DNA from: Rathayibacter sp. VKM Ac-2857
GTDB lineage: Bacteria; Actinomycetota; Actinomycetes; Actinomycetales; Microbacteriaceae
NCBI RefSeq assembly: GCF_013205025.1
Contig: NZ_JABMLE010000001.1
Location: 310,001 to 374,000, forward strand
DNA length: 64,000 nucleotides
Direction of reading: 5' to 3'
The notes under the pieces were generated by a model. The model was not told the origin of the DNA. It made no database searches and was given only the letters and a program-made list of their open reading frames with translations. Within the stretch, counting starts at the first letter, position 1. Each line of letters begins with the position of its first letter. Positions 1-6,811 of this stretch are shown piece after piece. The position numbers and the translations under genes were made by a program.

Positions 1-617
1 CGGCGGATGTCGTCGGCCAGTGCCTCGAGGCGGGCCGGCCGGCCGCCGAAGTGCGGTCGGGGGCCGAGCAGCTCGGTGAGCACCCGGTCGTGGACGTCCG
101 CGCGCCACGGCAGCCCGGCCGCGGCGATCTCGCGGGCGATCAGCGCGCCGACCGACTCGGCGGCGAGCAGGAGCCGCAGGCGCCCGCCCTCGGCAGCCGC
201 TGCCAGCGCCTCCTCCTGCCGCGCGAGCTCGACGAGCGGGTCGAGCTCGTCCGTCGCGGCCGGCGCCTCCTCGAAGCCGAGCAGCGTGTCGCCCGCGACC
301 GGTGCGGCCGCGCCGGCGTCCCAGGCATCGGGAGCGGCGCGGGCCAGCGGCGAGCGCGCGGTCTGCTCCGAGCGCCGGAGGATCGCCCGGGCCAGGCGCA
401 GGTCGTGGCAGCGCGCGACGTGCACCCCCTCGGCGAGGAGCGCGGGGTACCAGCGCGCGGTGTCGTCCCAGACCCAGCGCGGACGCTCGACCTCCCGCTC
501 GCGGACGAAGGCGGCCAGCTCGGCCGGCCCGCGTCCGCGACCGATCTCGGTGCCCGAGCCGTCCGCGGCGACCGCGCGCCACGCCCCCGTGGGACCACCG
601 GTGAGCGCGAGAAGCAT
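1..617 (-). CDS. Bifunctional 3'-5' exonuclease/DNA polymerase (family A-like), N-terminal part
   Basis: The first 205 codons of a minus-strand gene that continues beyond position 1. The start is ATG at 617, reading MLLALTGGPTGAWRAV. Residues 47-75 (WVWDDTARWYPALLAEGVH, then ARCHDLRLARAIL) match the N-terminus of the actinobacterial polA-like proteins annotated as bifunctional 3'-5' exonuclease/DNA polymerase. The catalytic exonuclease and polymerase motifs lie outside the window, so activity cannot be checked. The gene follows the 674-976 gene on the same strand after 56 bp, so both can be one transcript starting at the LexA box at 1045-1060. Inference: a DNA-damage-inducible nuclease/polymerase. 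The family call is fairly secure; the regulation is inferred. Confidence 0.8.
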   Translation of the reverse strand, partial: MLLALTGGPTGAWRAVAADGSGTEIGRGRGPAELAAFVREREVERPRWVWDDTARWYPALLAEGVHVARCHDLRLARAILRRSEQTARSPLARAAPDAWDAGAAAPVAGDTLLGFEEAPAATDELDPLVELARQEEALAAAAEGGRLRLLLAAESVGALIAREIAAAGLPWRADVHDRVLTELLGPRPHFGGRPARLEALADDIR

Positions 618-673
618 CCGGCCATTCTCCTCCGCGGCGGCCCGGGCTCGGACGAGCGCCCCGGGAGCGGGGG

Positions 674-976
674 TCACGGGGCGCGCTCGGGCGCCGGCTT
701 CGACGCCGGATAGCCGGGGAACGGCTTCTCCTGCGCGGTCAGCGGCTGATGCGCCCAGAGCTCCGCCGCGATCGTGTCCATCGACCGCGAGTAGCCCACC
801 AGCGTGCGCCGCTCCGGCTCCGCGGCCCAGGTGACCGCCCGGTACCAGCTCTCGCGGTAGGGGCCCGTCTCGATCCGGCGGATCAGCCCGATCCGCCCGG
901 TCCGCATCGCGTCCACCATCACCCACTCGTCGGGCCCGCTGCTGCGCAGCATCTGGAGGGGACTCCACTCGATCAT
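674..976 (-). CDS. Small conserved hypothetical protein, probably SOS-regulated
   Basis: A 100-aa protein starting MIEWSPLQMLRSSG. The reading frame is open upstream to 1105, but ATG at 976 is preceded by a strong AGGAGG ribosome site 5 nt away, which decides the start. It is rich in Trp and Arg (DEWVMVDAMRTGRIG, ESWYRAVTWAAEPERR, TLVGYSRSMDTIAAELWAH) and has no signal peptide or membrane segment. I do not recognise a named family. The pattern of a compact Trp-rich beta domain ending in an ELWAH helix suggests a small DNA- or protein-binding module. A perfect LexA box and a TAGTCT -10 (1039-1044) lie just upstream, and the polymerase/exonuclease gene lies 56 bp downstream. No function can be assigned. 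Confidence 0.75.
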   Translation of the reverse strand: MIEWSPLQMLRSSGPDEWVMVDAMRTGRIGLIRRIETGPYRESWYRAVTWAAEPERRTLVGYSRSMDTIAAELWAHQPLTAQEKPFPGYPASKPAPERAP

Positions 977-1044
977 CTCGCCTCCTGCCCGGTCGATCCG
1001 CTGCCGTGGCGAGCACGGGCGCCGCGGCGTACACTCGCAGACTA

Positions 1045-1060
1045 TCGAACACATGTTCGA
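1045..1060. promoter_or_regulatory. LexA (SOS) box between divergent genes
   Basis: TCGAACACATGTTCGA is a perfect match to the actinobacterial SOS operator TCGAAC-N4-GTTCGA. It sits 68 nt before the minus-strand start at 976 and 50 nt before the plus-strand start at 1111. On the minus strand it directly abuts a -10-like TAGTCT (1039-1044), so LexA bound here would block that promoter. The plus-strand gene has no equally clear -10, but the operator would cover its promoter region too. Confidence 0.88.
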
Positions 1061-1110
1061 ACGGCCAGTCGGCTTCGACGGGTCGAGCGGAGCAGGCGGG
1101 AGCACCCACG

Positions 1111-1401
1111 ATGGCGGTGATCGAGGAGACGGCGATGGTCGCGACCGACGGCGACGGAGTGCCCGTCGCGCTCGAATGGCGAGGCGCCAGCTACCGGGTG
1201 ACGGACCGTCCGACGGTCTGGACGCGCACCAGCGACTGGTGGGCGCCGCTCGACGGCTTCCCGCCGACGTTCGGCGGTGTGCCGGTCAGCATCGGCGGCT
1301 GGCGGTTCCAGGCGACCGATCTCGAGACGGGCGGAGCCTTCGTGCTCGACGTCGTCGCCTCGACGGATCCGTGCTGGAGCGTGGTGCGGTACTACGAGTG
1401 A
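1111..1401 (+). CDS. DUF6504-like protein, probably SOS-regulated
   Basis: A 96-aa protein from ATG 1111, with GGCGGGAG about 8 nt upstream; the frame is open further upstream but would run through the LexA box. Its motif order (VALEWRGASYRV, then DWW, GGWRFQATDLETGGAFVLDV, CWSVVRYYE) follows the W-R-G-x-x-Y-R-V ... WW ... WR ... VLDV ... W-x-V-x-R-x-Y pattern of DUF6504 proteins. Those proteins often accompany the imuA/imuB/dnaE2 mutagenesis genes of actinobacteria. The molecular role of the family is unknown. It diverges from the 674-976 gene and shares its LexA box. The family call rests on pattern similarity read by eye. Confidence 0.7.
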   Translation: MAVIEETAMVATDGDGVPVALEWRGASYRVTDRPTVWTRTSDWWAPLDGFPPTFGGVPVSIGGWRFQATDLETGGAFVLDVVASTDPCWSVVRYYE

Positions 1402-1429
1402 GGGTCGGCGAGTGCGACCCCGCCACCCT

Positions 1430-1540
1430 CTACTTGCTGTCGGACCAGGGGGCCCTCGTCATGGCGATCAAAGCCGCGACTCCGGAGACGAGGCCGACAC
1501 CGGCGATGGCGGCTACGACGAGCCAGAGCACGAGTTCCAT
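1430..1540 (-). CDS. Possible 36-aa single-span membrane peptide
   Basis: A short minus-strand frame starting ATG at 1540 (MELVLWLVVAAIAGVGLVSG) with one hydrophobic segment at residues 3-27, followed by a basic, polar tail (MTRAPWSDSK). This is the build of small regulatory membrane peptides. It fits between the DUF6504-like gene and the MFS gene, antisense to both. There is no clear ribosome site upstream (CTGGCCCT), so expression is uncertain. I include it because the composition is that of a real membrane segment and both neighbours leave this gap free. Confidence 0.3.
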   Translation of the reverse strand: MELVLWLVVAAIAGVGLVSGVAALIAMTRAPWSDSK

Positions 1541-1606
1541 AGGGCCAGTCTACCGAGTGCGTCGAGCCCCCGTTCCATCGCCCGGCTCTGCAATAGCGTG
1601 AGCGGA

Positions 1607-3046
1607 ATGACCGACTCCCCCACGCGCGCGAGCGTCGGACTGCGCTCCGAGCGCGGCCCGATCCTCCTGGCGCTGATGATCTCGACCGCGCTCGTGGCTC
1701 TCGACGCGACGATCCTCTCCACCGCGGTGCCCTCGATCGTCGCGGACCTCGGCGGCTTCGAGCAGTTCCCCTGGCTGTTCTCGATCTACCTGCTCGCGCA
1801 GGCGGTCTCGGTCCCCCTCTACGGCAAGCTCTCCGACGTGATCGGCCGGAAGCCCATCATGCTGATCGGGATCGGCCTGTTCCTCGTCGGCTCGCTGCTC
1901 TGCGGCCTGGCCTGGAGCATGCCCGCGCTGATCGCCTTCCGTGCCCTGCAGGGCCTGGGCGCCGGAGCGATCCAGCCGATGGGCATCACGATCGCCGGCG
2001 ACATCTACACGGTCGCCGAGCGGGCGAAGACGCAGGGCTACCTCGCGAGCGTCTGGGGCATCTCCTCGGTCGTCGGCCCCACCCTCGGCGGCGTGCTGTC
2101 GGATCTCGGCGCCTGGCGCTGGATCTTCCTGGTGAACATCCCGCTCTGCCTGCTCGCGGCCTTCCTCCTGATCCGCAGCTTCCGCGAGACCACCCGCGGC
2201 GAGCGCACCCCGCTCGACCTGGCCGGCGCCTCGGTGCTCGCGGTGGGCACGGCGCTGCTCATCCTCGGTCTGCTGGAGGGCGGCAACGCCTGGCCCTGGC
2301 TCTCGCCCGCGGGAGTCGGCGTCTTCGTCGTCGCGGCCCTCGCCTTCGCCGGCTTCGTCACCATCGAGCGCCGGGCGGTCGCCCCGGTGCTGCCGCTGTG
2401 GGTGCTCACGCGGCGGGTGCTGCTCTCCACCAGCCTCGTCTCGGTGACGGTCGGCGCGATCACGCTCGGCGTCACCTCCTACTTCCCGACCTTCGCGCAG
2501 GGCGTCCTCGGCAGCTCCGCCCTCGGCGCCGGCTTCGCGGTCGCCGCGATGACACTCGGCTGGCCGGTGGCCGCGAGCCTCTCCGGGCGCCTCTACCTGC
2601 GGATCGGCTTCCGGCGCACGGCCTTCCTCGGCGCGGCGCTGGTCACGGTCGGCACCGGGCTGACGATCCTCCTCGGCGCCTCGTCGAGCCTCTGGGAGAT
2701 CGCGGGCTTCTGCGTGCTGATCGGCGCCGGCATGGGCCTCGTCGCGACGCCGACCCTCATCCGAGCCCAGGCGAGCGTCGACTGGAACGAGCGCGGCGTC
2801 GTCTCGTCGACGAACTTCTTCGCCCGCAACATCGGCAGCGCAATCGCCGTCGCGGTGTTCGGCGCGATCGTCAACGCCCAGGCCGGCGGCGGCGATCCGA
2901 CACCCGAGGGCCTCGCGGCCGGCACCCGCTTCGTCTGCATCGCACTGACCGTCCTCGCGGTCGGGATGCTCTTCGCCGTCCGCGCGATGCCGAAGGACGA
3001 TCCGCGCGCCGCCGAGGCTCCCGCTGCGCCCGCCGCGGAGTCCTAG
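1607..3046 (+). CDS. MFS multidrug efflux transporter (DHA2, 14-TM)
   Basis: A 479-aa inner-membrane protein of the drug:H+ antiporter-2 group (EmrB/QacA type). Visible hallmarks are the motif C-like STALVALDATILSTAVPSI in TM1, motif A GKLSDVIGRKPIM between TM2 and TM3, RALQGLGAGAIQP in TM4, and SVVGPTLGGVLSD in TM5. About 14 hydrophobic spans alternate with short loops. The expected role is proton-driven export of drugs or other hydrophobic compounds; the substrate cannot be read from sequence. I chose ATG 1607; GTG 1598 is an alternative in the same frame. Its TAG stop shares CTAG with the stop of the convergent glycosyltransferase. No adjacent TetR/MarR regulator is present. Confidence 0.9.
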   Translation: MTDSPTRASVGLRSERGPILLALMISTALVALDATILSTAVPSIVADLGGFEQFPWLFSIYLLAQAVSVPLYGKLSDVIGRKPIMLIGIGLFLVGSLLCGLAWSMPALIAFRALQGLGAGAIQPMGITIAGDIYTVAERAKTQGYLASVWGISSVVGPTLGGVLSDLGAWRWIFLVNIPLCLLAAFLLIRSFRETTRGERTPLDLAGASVLAVGTALLILGLLEGGNAWPWLSPAGVGVFVVAALAFAGFVTIERRAVAPVLPLWVLTRRVLLSTSLVSVTVGAITLGVTSYFPTFAQGVLGSSALGAGFAVAAMTLGWPVAASLSGRLYLRIGFRRTAFLGAALVTVGTGLTILLGASSSLWEIAGFCVLIGAGMGLVATPTLIRAQASVDWNERGVVSSTNFFARNIGSAIAVAVFGAIVNAQAGGGDPTPEGLAAGTRFVCIALTVLAVGMLFAVRAMPKDDPRAAEAPAAPAAES

Positions 3047-3822
3047 CGCGGAGCGCGGCGAGCCGCGGCGACGGCCCGCAGCCGGTCGAGGTGCCGGCGC
3101 CGGGTGCGGTGGATCCAGCGCTGCATCGGGTCGCCGAGCCCGGGGTGGCGCCGGAGCGTGTGCAGGGCGCGGTCGAGGCGGCGCACCATGTCGGCCGCCG
3201 CGCCGAACGGTCGCGCCGAGATGCCGACCTCCAGGTGGCGGTCGTACACGATCCGGTGCCGCAGCCCCAGGTGCACGCTGATCTCGACGTCGTCGTGCAC
3301 GTAGGGGTCGTCGCGGTGCATCTCCCCCGCGATCTCCTGCCAGGCCGAGCGGCGGACGGCGCAGTTCGAGCCGAAGAGCGGCCAGTTGGCCAGCGCGGAG
3401 CCCATCAGGACGAAGTACGCGTCCATGTAGACGATCCGCGCGAGGGTCCGCGCGACCGGGCCGAGCTCGACGAAGCGGCCGGGGCCCGTCACCGCTCCGA
3501 CGCTCGGATCGGCGAAGTGCGCCGCGATCCGCGCGAGCCAGTGCCGGTCGGGCTGCGAGTCCGCGTCCAGCCGCGCGAGCACGTCGCCCTCCGCCTCGTC
3601 GAAGCCGTGCGCCGTGCTGGCCGGGATGCCGCTGCCGCCGTGCACGATCACCCGGGCGCCCGCCGCGCGCGCGAGGTCGGCGCTGTCGTCAATGCTGCCG
3701 TCGTCGACGACGACGATCTCGAAGGGGGCGAGGGTCTGCTCGGCGAGGAGCGCGAGCAGTCGCTCGAGGTGCCGGGCGTCGTCCTTGACGGGGACGACGA
3801 CCGAGATGCGTCGGGAGTCCAT
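3043..3822 (-). CDS. Glycosyltransferase family 2
   Basis: A 259-aa cytoplasmic GT-A fold transferase. The N-terminus RRISVVVPVKDDARHLERLL is the nucleotide-sugar binding strand. EIVVVDDGSIDDS and the DADSQPD metal-binding motif follow, with DDVEISVHLGLR in the acceptor region. It has no membrane spans; the protein is shorter than processive GT2 enzymes and probably adds a single sugar to a lipid or wall glycan. The start is ATG 3822. It converges with the MFS gene with a 4-bp overlap and diverges from the SDR gene at 3974. Substrate unknown. Confidence 0.86.
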   Translation of the reverse strand: MDSRRISVVVPVKDDARHLERLLALLAEQTLAPFEIVVVDDGSIDDSADLARAAGARVIVHGGSGIPASTAHGFDEAEGDVLARLDADSQPDRHWLARIAAHFADPSVGAVTGPGRFVELGPVARTLARIVYMDAYFVLMGSALANWPLFGSNCAVRRSAWQEIAGEMHRDDPYVHDDVEISVHLGLRHRIVYDRHLEVGISARPFGAAADMVRRLDRALHTLRRHPGLGDPMQRWIHRTRRRHLDRLRAVAAARRAPR

Positions 3823-3973
3823 CCGGACAGTCAACTCGATTCCGGCACCCGCCCGGACATCCGCCGCGCCCGCGACCGCGGCGATCGGCGTGTCAAGCGG
3901 GTCCCGCCCGGGCGAGCCGGGTGCTGGGATCGGAAGCGAGGGGGCGCCCCGCCTCCTCGGAACAGGAGACGTC

Positions 3974-4786
3974 ATGATCCAGGGACCCCGCGACTTCCGA
4001 CCCACCCGCGCCATCGTCACGGCCTCGGACTCCGGCATCGGCCGGGCCGCCGCCGTCGCGCTCGCCGAGGCCGGCCTGGACGTCGGCATCACCTGGCACA
4101 GCGACGAGCAGGGCGCCCAGGAGACCGCCGAGGAGGTCCGCTCGCACGGCCGCCGCGCCGAGGTCGCGCGCCTCGACGCCACCGAGCTCGGCACGGTGGG
4201 CGACGTGATCGACGACCTGGCCCGGCGACTCGGCGGGCTCGACGTCTTCGTCAACAACGCCGGCGGGGGCGGCGGTGGGGCCTTCCTCGAGCAGAGCGTC
4301 GACAGCTGGCGCGAGGTCGTCGCGCTGAACCTCGACGGAGCGTTCGTCGGCCTCCAGCGCGCCGCCCGGATCATGGTCGAGCAGGGCACCGGCGGCCGCC
4401 TCATCGGCGTCACCAGCGTGCACGAGCACCAGCCCCGCGTCGGCGCGAGCGCGTACGTCGCGGCCAAGCACGGACTCGGCGGACTGCTGAAGGTCGCGGC
4501 CCTCGAGCTCGGCCGCTACGGGATCACCGCCAACGCGGTCGCGCCCGGCGAGATCGCGACCCCGATGAACGACGCGGAGGACGTCGACCCGCACGGCATC
4601 GACCGCCCGGGCATCCCGCTCGGCCGGCCCGGCGACGCGCGCGAGATCGCGGCCGTGATCGCCCTCCTCGCCTCCCCCGCCGGCGCCTACATCACCGGAT
4701 CCTCCTACGTCGTCGACGGCGGCATGCTGCAGATGGGCCCGCAGGCCGGCTCGCACCTGCAGCAGGACGACTGGCGCGACGCCTGA
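3974..4786 (+). CDS. SDR family oxidoreductase, YohF-like
   Basis: A 270-aa classical short-chain dehydrogenase. The NAD(P) motif reads TASDSGIGR, with Ala where most SDRs have Gly, as in the E. coli YohF subgroup. NNAG follows, then the active site with Ser in GVTSVHEHQP and Tyr/Lys in YVAAKH. The stretch ITWHSDEQGAQ is also YohF-like. YohF-type enzymes reduce or oxidise small diketones and hydroxyketones; the substrate here is unknown. Start ATG 3974 has AGGAG six bases upstream. It carries an extra C-terminal tail after VVDGGML (PQAGSHLQQDDWRDA) and a Gly6 run after NNAG. Confidence 0.9.
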   Translation: MIQGPRDFRPTRAIVTASDSGIGRAAAVALAEAGLDVGITWHSDEQGAQETAEEVRSHGRRAEVARLDATELGTVGDVIDDLARRLGGLDVFVNNAGGGGGGAFLEQSVDSWREVVALNLDGAFVGLQRAARIMVEQGTGGRLIGVTSVHEHQPRVGASAYVAAKHGLGGLLKVAALELGRYGITANAVAPGEIATPMNDAEDVDPHGIDRPGIPLGRPGDAREIAAVIALLASPAGAYITGSSYVVDGGMLQMGPQAGSHLQQDDWRDA

Positions 4787-4978
4787 GCGGCCGACCGCTC
4801 CGACCAGGCGACGGCACCTGCCGGCGCTCGTGACCTCTCCGGCTCCCGGAAACAGCACCAACTCACCGTGACTGCCGGATTCGACGAGCCGGAGCCGATC
4901 GCCCGAGCCGCCCGACCGGTACTCTCGAAGAGGTGCTCCGGCGGGCGGGGCGCTCGGACGAGGGTGCAGGTGACGCGC

Positions 4979-5596
4979 GTGTGGTTCCGCCGTCGACGCA
5001 GGTTCAAGATGGAGCCGTACGACCCGGACGAGAACCCGTCGCGTGAGCCCGTCTCGGTCGAGGAGGCCGCGGAGGAGGGCCTGCTGCTCGCCCAGTACGC
5101 GAGCCGGATGGCCGTGAAGAACCGCGTGCTGATGGACGGACTGGCCGAGGGCGTCGCGTTCGACGTCCGGCACTACTCCGTCATCGCCGCCGCCGAGCTG
5201 GAGAAGCTCGCCGACGAGTCGGAGGCGGCGGCCGAGCGCCTGCGCGCCATCGCCGCTGACGCGACCCTGGTCGGCGGCCGCTCCGACCACGTGCACGACT
5301 ACCGCTCCGCCGATATCGACAACCTCGACCACCGCGAACGGCTCTCGCTCTCGGTGGCCGACTCACTGCGCCACCGCGCGCAAGACGAGCAGTATCTGGC
5401 CGCGCTCGTCGACGACGCCCGGCAGGACGCCTGGCGCGAGCTGTCGCAGTCGATCGAGGAGACCCTCGACCGGGCGCCGCTGATCGACGCGGACGACGAG
5501 GAGTACCGCCGCGACCGCTCGGTGCGGATGGCGCTCGTCGTCGTCGACGACCTGGCGAAGCTCGCCGCGGAGCGCGGAGTCGTCCTCGAGGAGTGA
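4979..5596 (+). CDS. Conserved acidic hypothetical protein
   Basis: A 205-aa protein, mostly helical and very rich in Glu, Asp, Arg and Ala. It starts with a basic patch (WFRRRRRFK) and continues MEPYDPDENPSREPVSVEEAAEEGLLLAQYAS. There is no signal peptide or membrane span. I chose GTG 4979 because AGGTGA, complementary to the 16S tail, lies five bases upstream; ATG 5009 is the alternative. A TACTCT -10-like box lies near 4919. I do not recognise a characterised family. The long amphipathic helices (residues 60-100 and 130-195) suggest oligomerisation or a scaffold role. It ends 50 bp from the convergent LON-domain gene. Confidence 0.75.
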   Translation: MWFRRRRRFKMEPYDPDENPSREPVSVEEAAEEGLLLAQYASRMAVKNRVLMDGLAEGVAFDVRHYSVIAAAELEKLADESEAAAERLRAIAADATLVGGRSDHVHDYRSADIDNLDHRERLSLSVADSLRHRAQDEQYLAALVDDARQDAWRELSQSIEETLDRAPLIDADDEEYRRDRSVRMALVVVDDLAKLAAERGVVLEE

Positions 5597-5646
5597 GGTC
5601 GTGCCCCCGCGGTCAACGTCAGACAGCGCTCAGCGGAAGTGCTCGA

Positions 5647-6258
5647 TCACGCCCAGCCGGCGCGGAACGACTCGGTCGCCTCGGAGGAGCGCTCGCGCAC
5701 GGCCTCGAGCAGCTCGACCATCGAGGTGCTGCGCAGGAACGCGAGCCGGTCGAGCTCGGTGACCGGAGCGACCCCCGCGAGCTGCCAGGCGTGCGCGGCC
5801 GGGTCCTCGGCCAGCTCGACGACGGCGCCGTAGCGCTGCTCGACGAACTCGCTCGCGACCGCCAGCGCCGTCCGCACCGCGGACTCGGCGGAGCGCAGCA
5901 GCTCCTCGTGCTCAGGCGCCCACTCGAGCGGAGCGACGGGGCGCACCTCGGCCTTCGGGTACGGGTCGTCGTCGTACCAGCGGACGACCTCGAAGCGGTT
6001 CTCGCCGACGCTGTCGAGGGTGACGAACGCCTCCGCGCCGTCGATGTTCAGGATGCGCGCGACCGTGCCGATCGGGAAGCGCTGGTCGCCGCCGCCGACC
6101 TCCTGCCCGCGCTCGATCAGGACGACACCGAACGAGAGCGTCTCGTCCTCGAGCACGTCGCCGAGCATCCGCAGATACCGCGGCTCGAACAGCCGGAGCG
6201 GAAGCGGCATGTGCGGCAGCAGCACGGAGCCGAGCGGGAACATCGGGAGGTCAGGCAC
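5647..6258 (-). CDS. LON peptidase substrate-binding (LON N) domain protein
   Basis: A 203-aa protein consisting of a LON N-terminal (PUA-like) domain only, with no AAA or protease domain. The N-terminus VPDLPMFPLGSVLLPHMPLPLRLFEPRY carries the hallmark P-L-x-S-V-L-x-P ... L-x-I/L-F-E-x-R-Y, followed by FGVVLIERGQEVGG and IGTVARIL. Stand-alone LON N proteins are common in bacteria and their function is unknown. GTG 6258 is the only suitable start upstream of the conserved domain; ATG 6243 would remove VPDLP. It diverges from the gene at 6386. Confidence 0.87.
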   Translation of the reverse strand: MPDLPMFPLGSVLLPHMPLPLRLFEPRYLRMLGDVLEDETLSFGVVLIERGQEVGGGDQRFPIGTVARILNIDGAEAFVTLDSVGENRFEVVRWYDDDPYPKAEVRPVAPLEWAPEHEELLRSAESAVRTALAVASEFVEQRYGAVVELAEDPAAHAWQLAGVAPVTELDRLAFLRSTSMVELLEAVRERSSEATESFRAGWA

Positions 6259-6385
6259 GAGAACAGCGAACCACGTCGTGCAGGGAGCGGCCACTACGGG
6301 CTTCCGGGCGGCGGACGTGCTAGCGCCGACGCGGTCGACACAGACGGAACACCATCCGTTAACCAACAGGGAGGAAGATCCGCCC

Positions 6386-6595
6386 GTGACCGCTGAAGTG
6401 AACCTCGACCAGATCGTCTCCGAAGTGTCTGCGCGCCTGCGCACCCGCTTCCCCGACCGCCCCGCCGCCGAGGTGGAGTCGGCCGTCCAGAAGGAGCTCG
6501 ACTCCCTCGCCGACCGCCCGGTCCAGGACTACCTCTCGGTCCTCACCGAGCGCGCGGCGAAGTCCCGCCTGAAGAAGTCCCGCCCGGACGCCTGA
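6386..6595 (+). CDS. Three-helix bundle dimerization domain protein
   Basis: A 69-aa protein starting at GTG 6386 behind GGGAGGAAGATC, a strong ribosome site. The sequence ARLRTRFPDRPAAEVESAV, then PVQDYLSVLTERAAKSRL, matches the short actinobacterial three-helix bundle family (RL-x-x-R-F-P ... V-x-x-Y/F-x-P/S-V-L-x-E-R-A-x-x-x-L). Members are small, cytoplasmic and thought to dimerise; their partners are unknown. It is followed by a 14-bp perfect hairpin and then the 3' end of a convergent tRNA gene. Confidence 0.7.
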   Translation: MTAEVNLDQIVSEVSARLRTRFPDRPAAEVESAVQKELDSLADRPVQDYLSVLTERAAKSRLKKSRPDA

Positions 6596-6624
6596 CCGGC
6601 CCCTCCACTCCGCCCACTCCACAG

Positions 6625-6659
6625 AAGTCGTCGTACTCATCGCCCGAGTACGACGACTT
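6625..6659. terminator. 14-bp perfect hairpin, probable terminator
   Basis: Arms 6625-6638 and 6646-6659 (AAGTCGTCGTACTC and its exact complement) enclose a 7-nt loop. It lies 29 nt after the stop of the 6386 gene and 49 nt beyond the 3' end of the minus-strand tRNA, so it could serve both convergent transcripts. Only a short T run (TTT) follows on the plus strand, so it may need Rho or act as an mRNA 3' stabiliser. Confidence 0.55.
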
Positions 6660-6708
6660 TCGCGGAGTCGTCGCACGGGCCGACGGCGCGACGGCACTGA
6701 AGCGGAAG

Positions 6709-6782
6709 TAGGGCGTACGGGACTTGAACCCGTGACCGACGGATTATGAGTCCGCTGCTCTGACCGGCTGAGCTAACGCCCC
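6709..6782 (-). tRNA. tRNA with CAU anticodon (elongator Met or Ile2)
   Basis: A 74-nt cloverleaf on the minus strand. Acceptor 5' GGGGCGT pairs with 3' ACGCCCT (G1-U72 wobble), followed by TA, the D-stem GCTC, anticodon stem-loop GCGGACTCATAATCCGT with CAT, and the T-loop TTCAAGT between ACGGG and CCCGT. No CCA is encoded. CAU is read either by elongator methionine tRNA or by isoleucine tRNA-2 (lysidine-modified). The GGTTCAAGTCC T-arm resembles Ile2 but does not decide it. It is not the initiator, which lacks this 1-72 pair and has three G-C pairs in the anticodon stem. Confidence 0.9.
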
Positions 6783-6811
6783 GCGGCGGCCGGAGCGGGC
6801 GGGGCGGGCCG

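Noticed and set aside
1006-1110. Earlier start for the DUF6504-like gene
   Set aside because: The extension crosses the LexA box and has no ribosome site.
2398-4833. Very long plus-strand open frame across MFS, glycosyltransferase and SDR genes
   Set aside because: Arg/Gly/Pro-rich composition with no family features; it is the GC-rich shadow of three well-supported genes.
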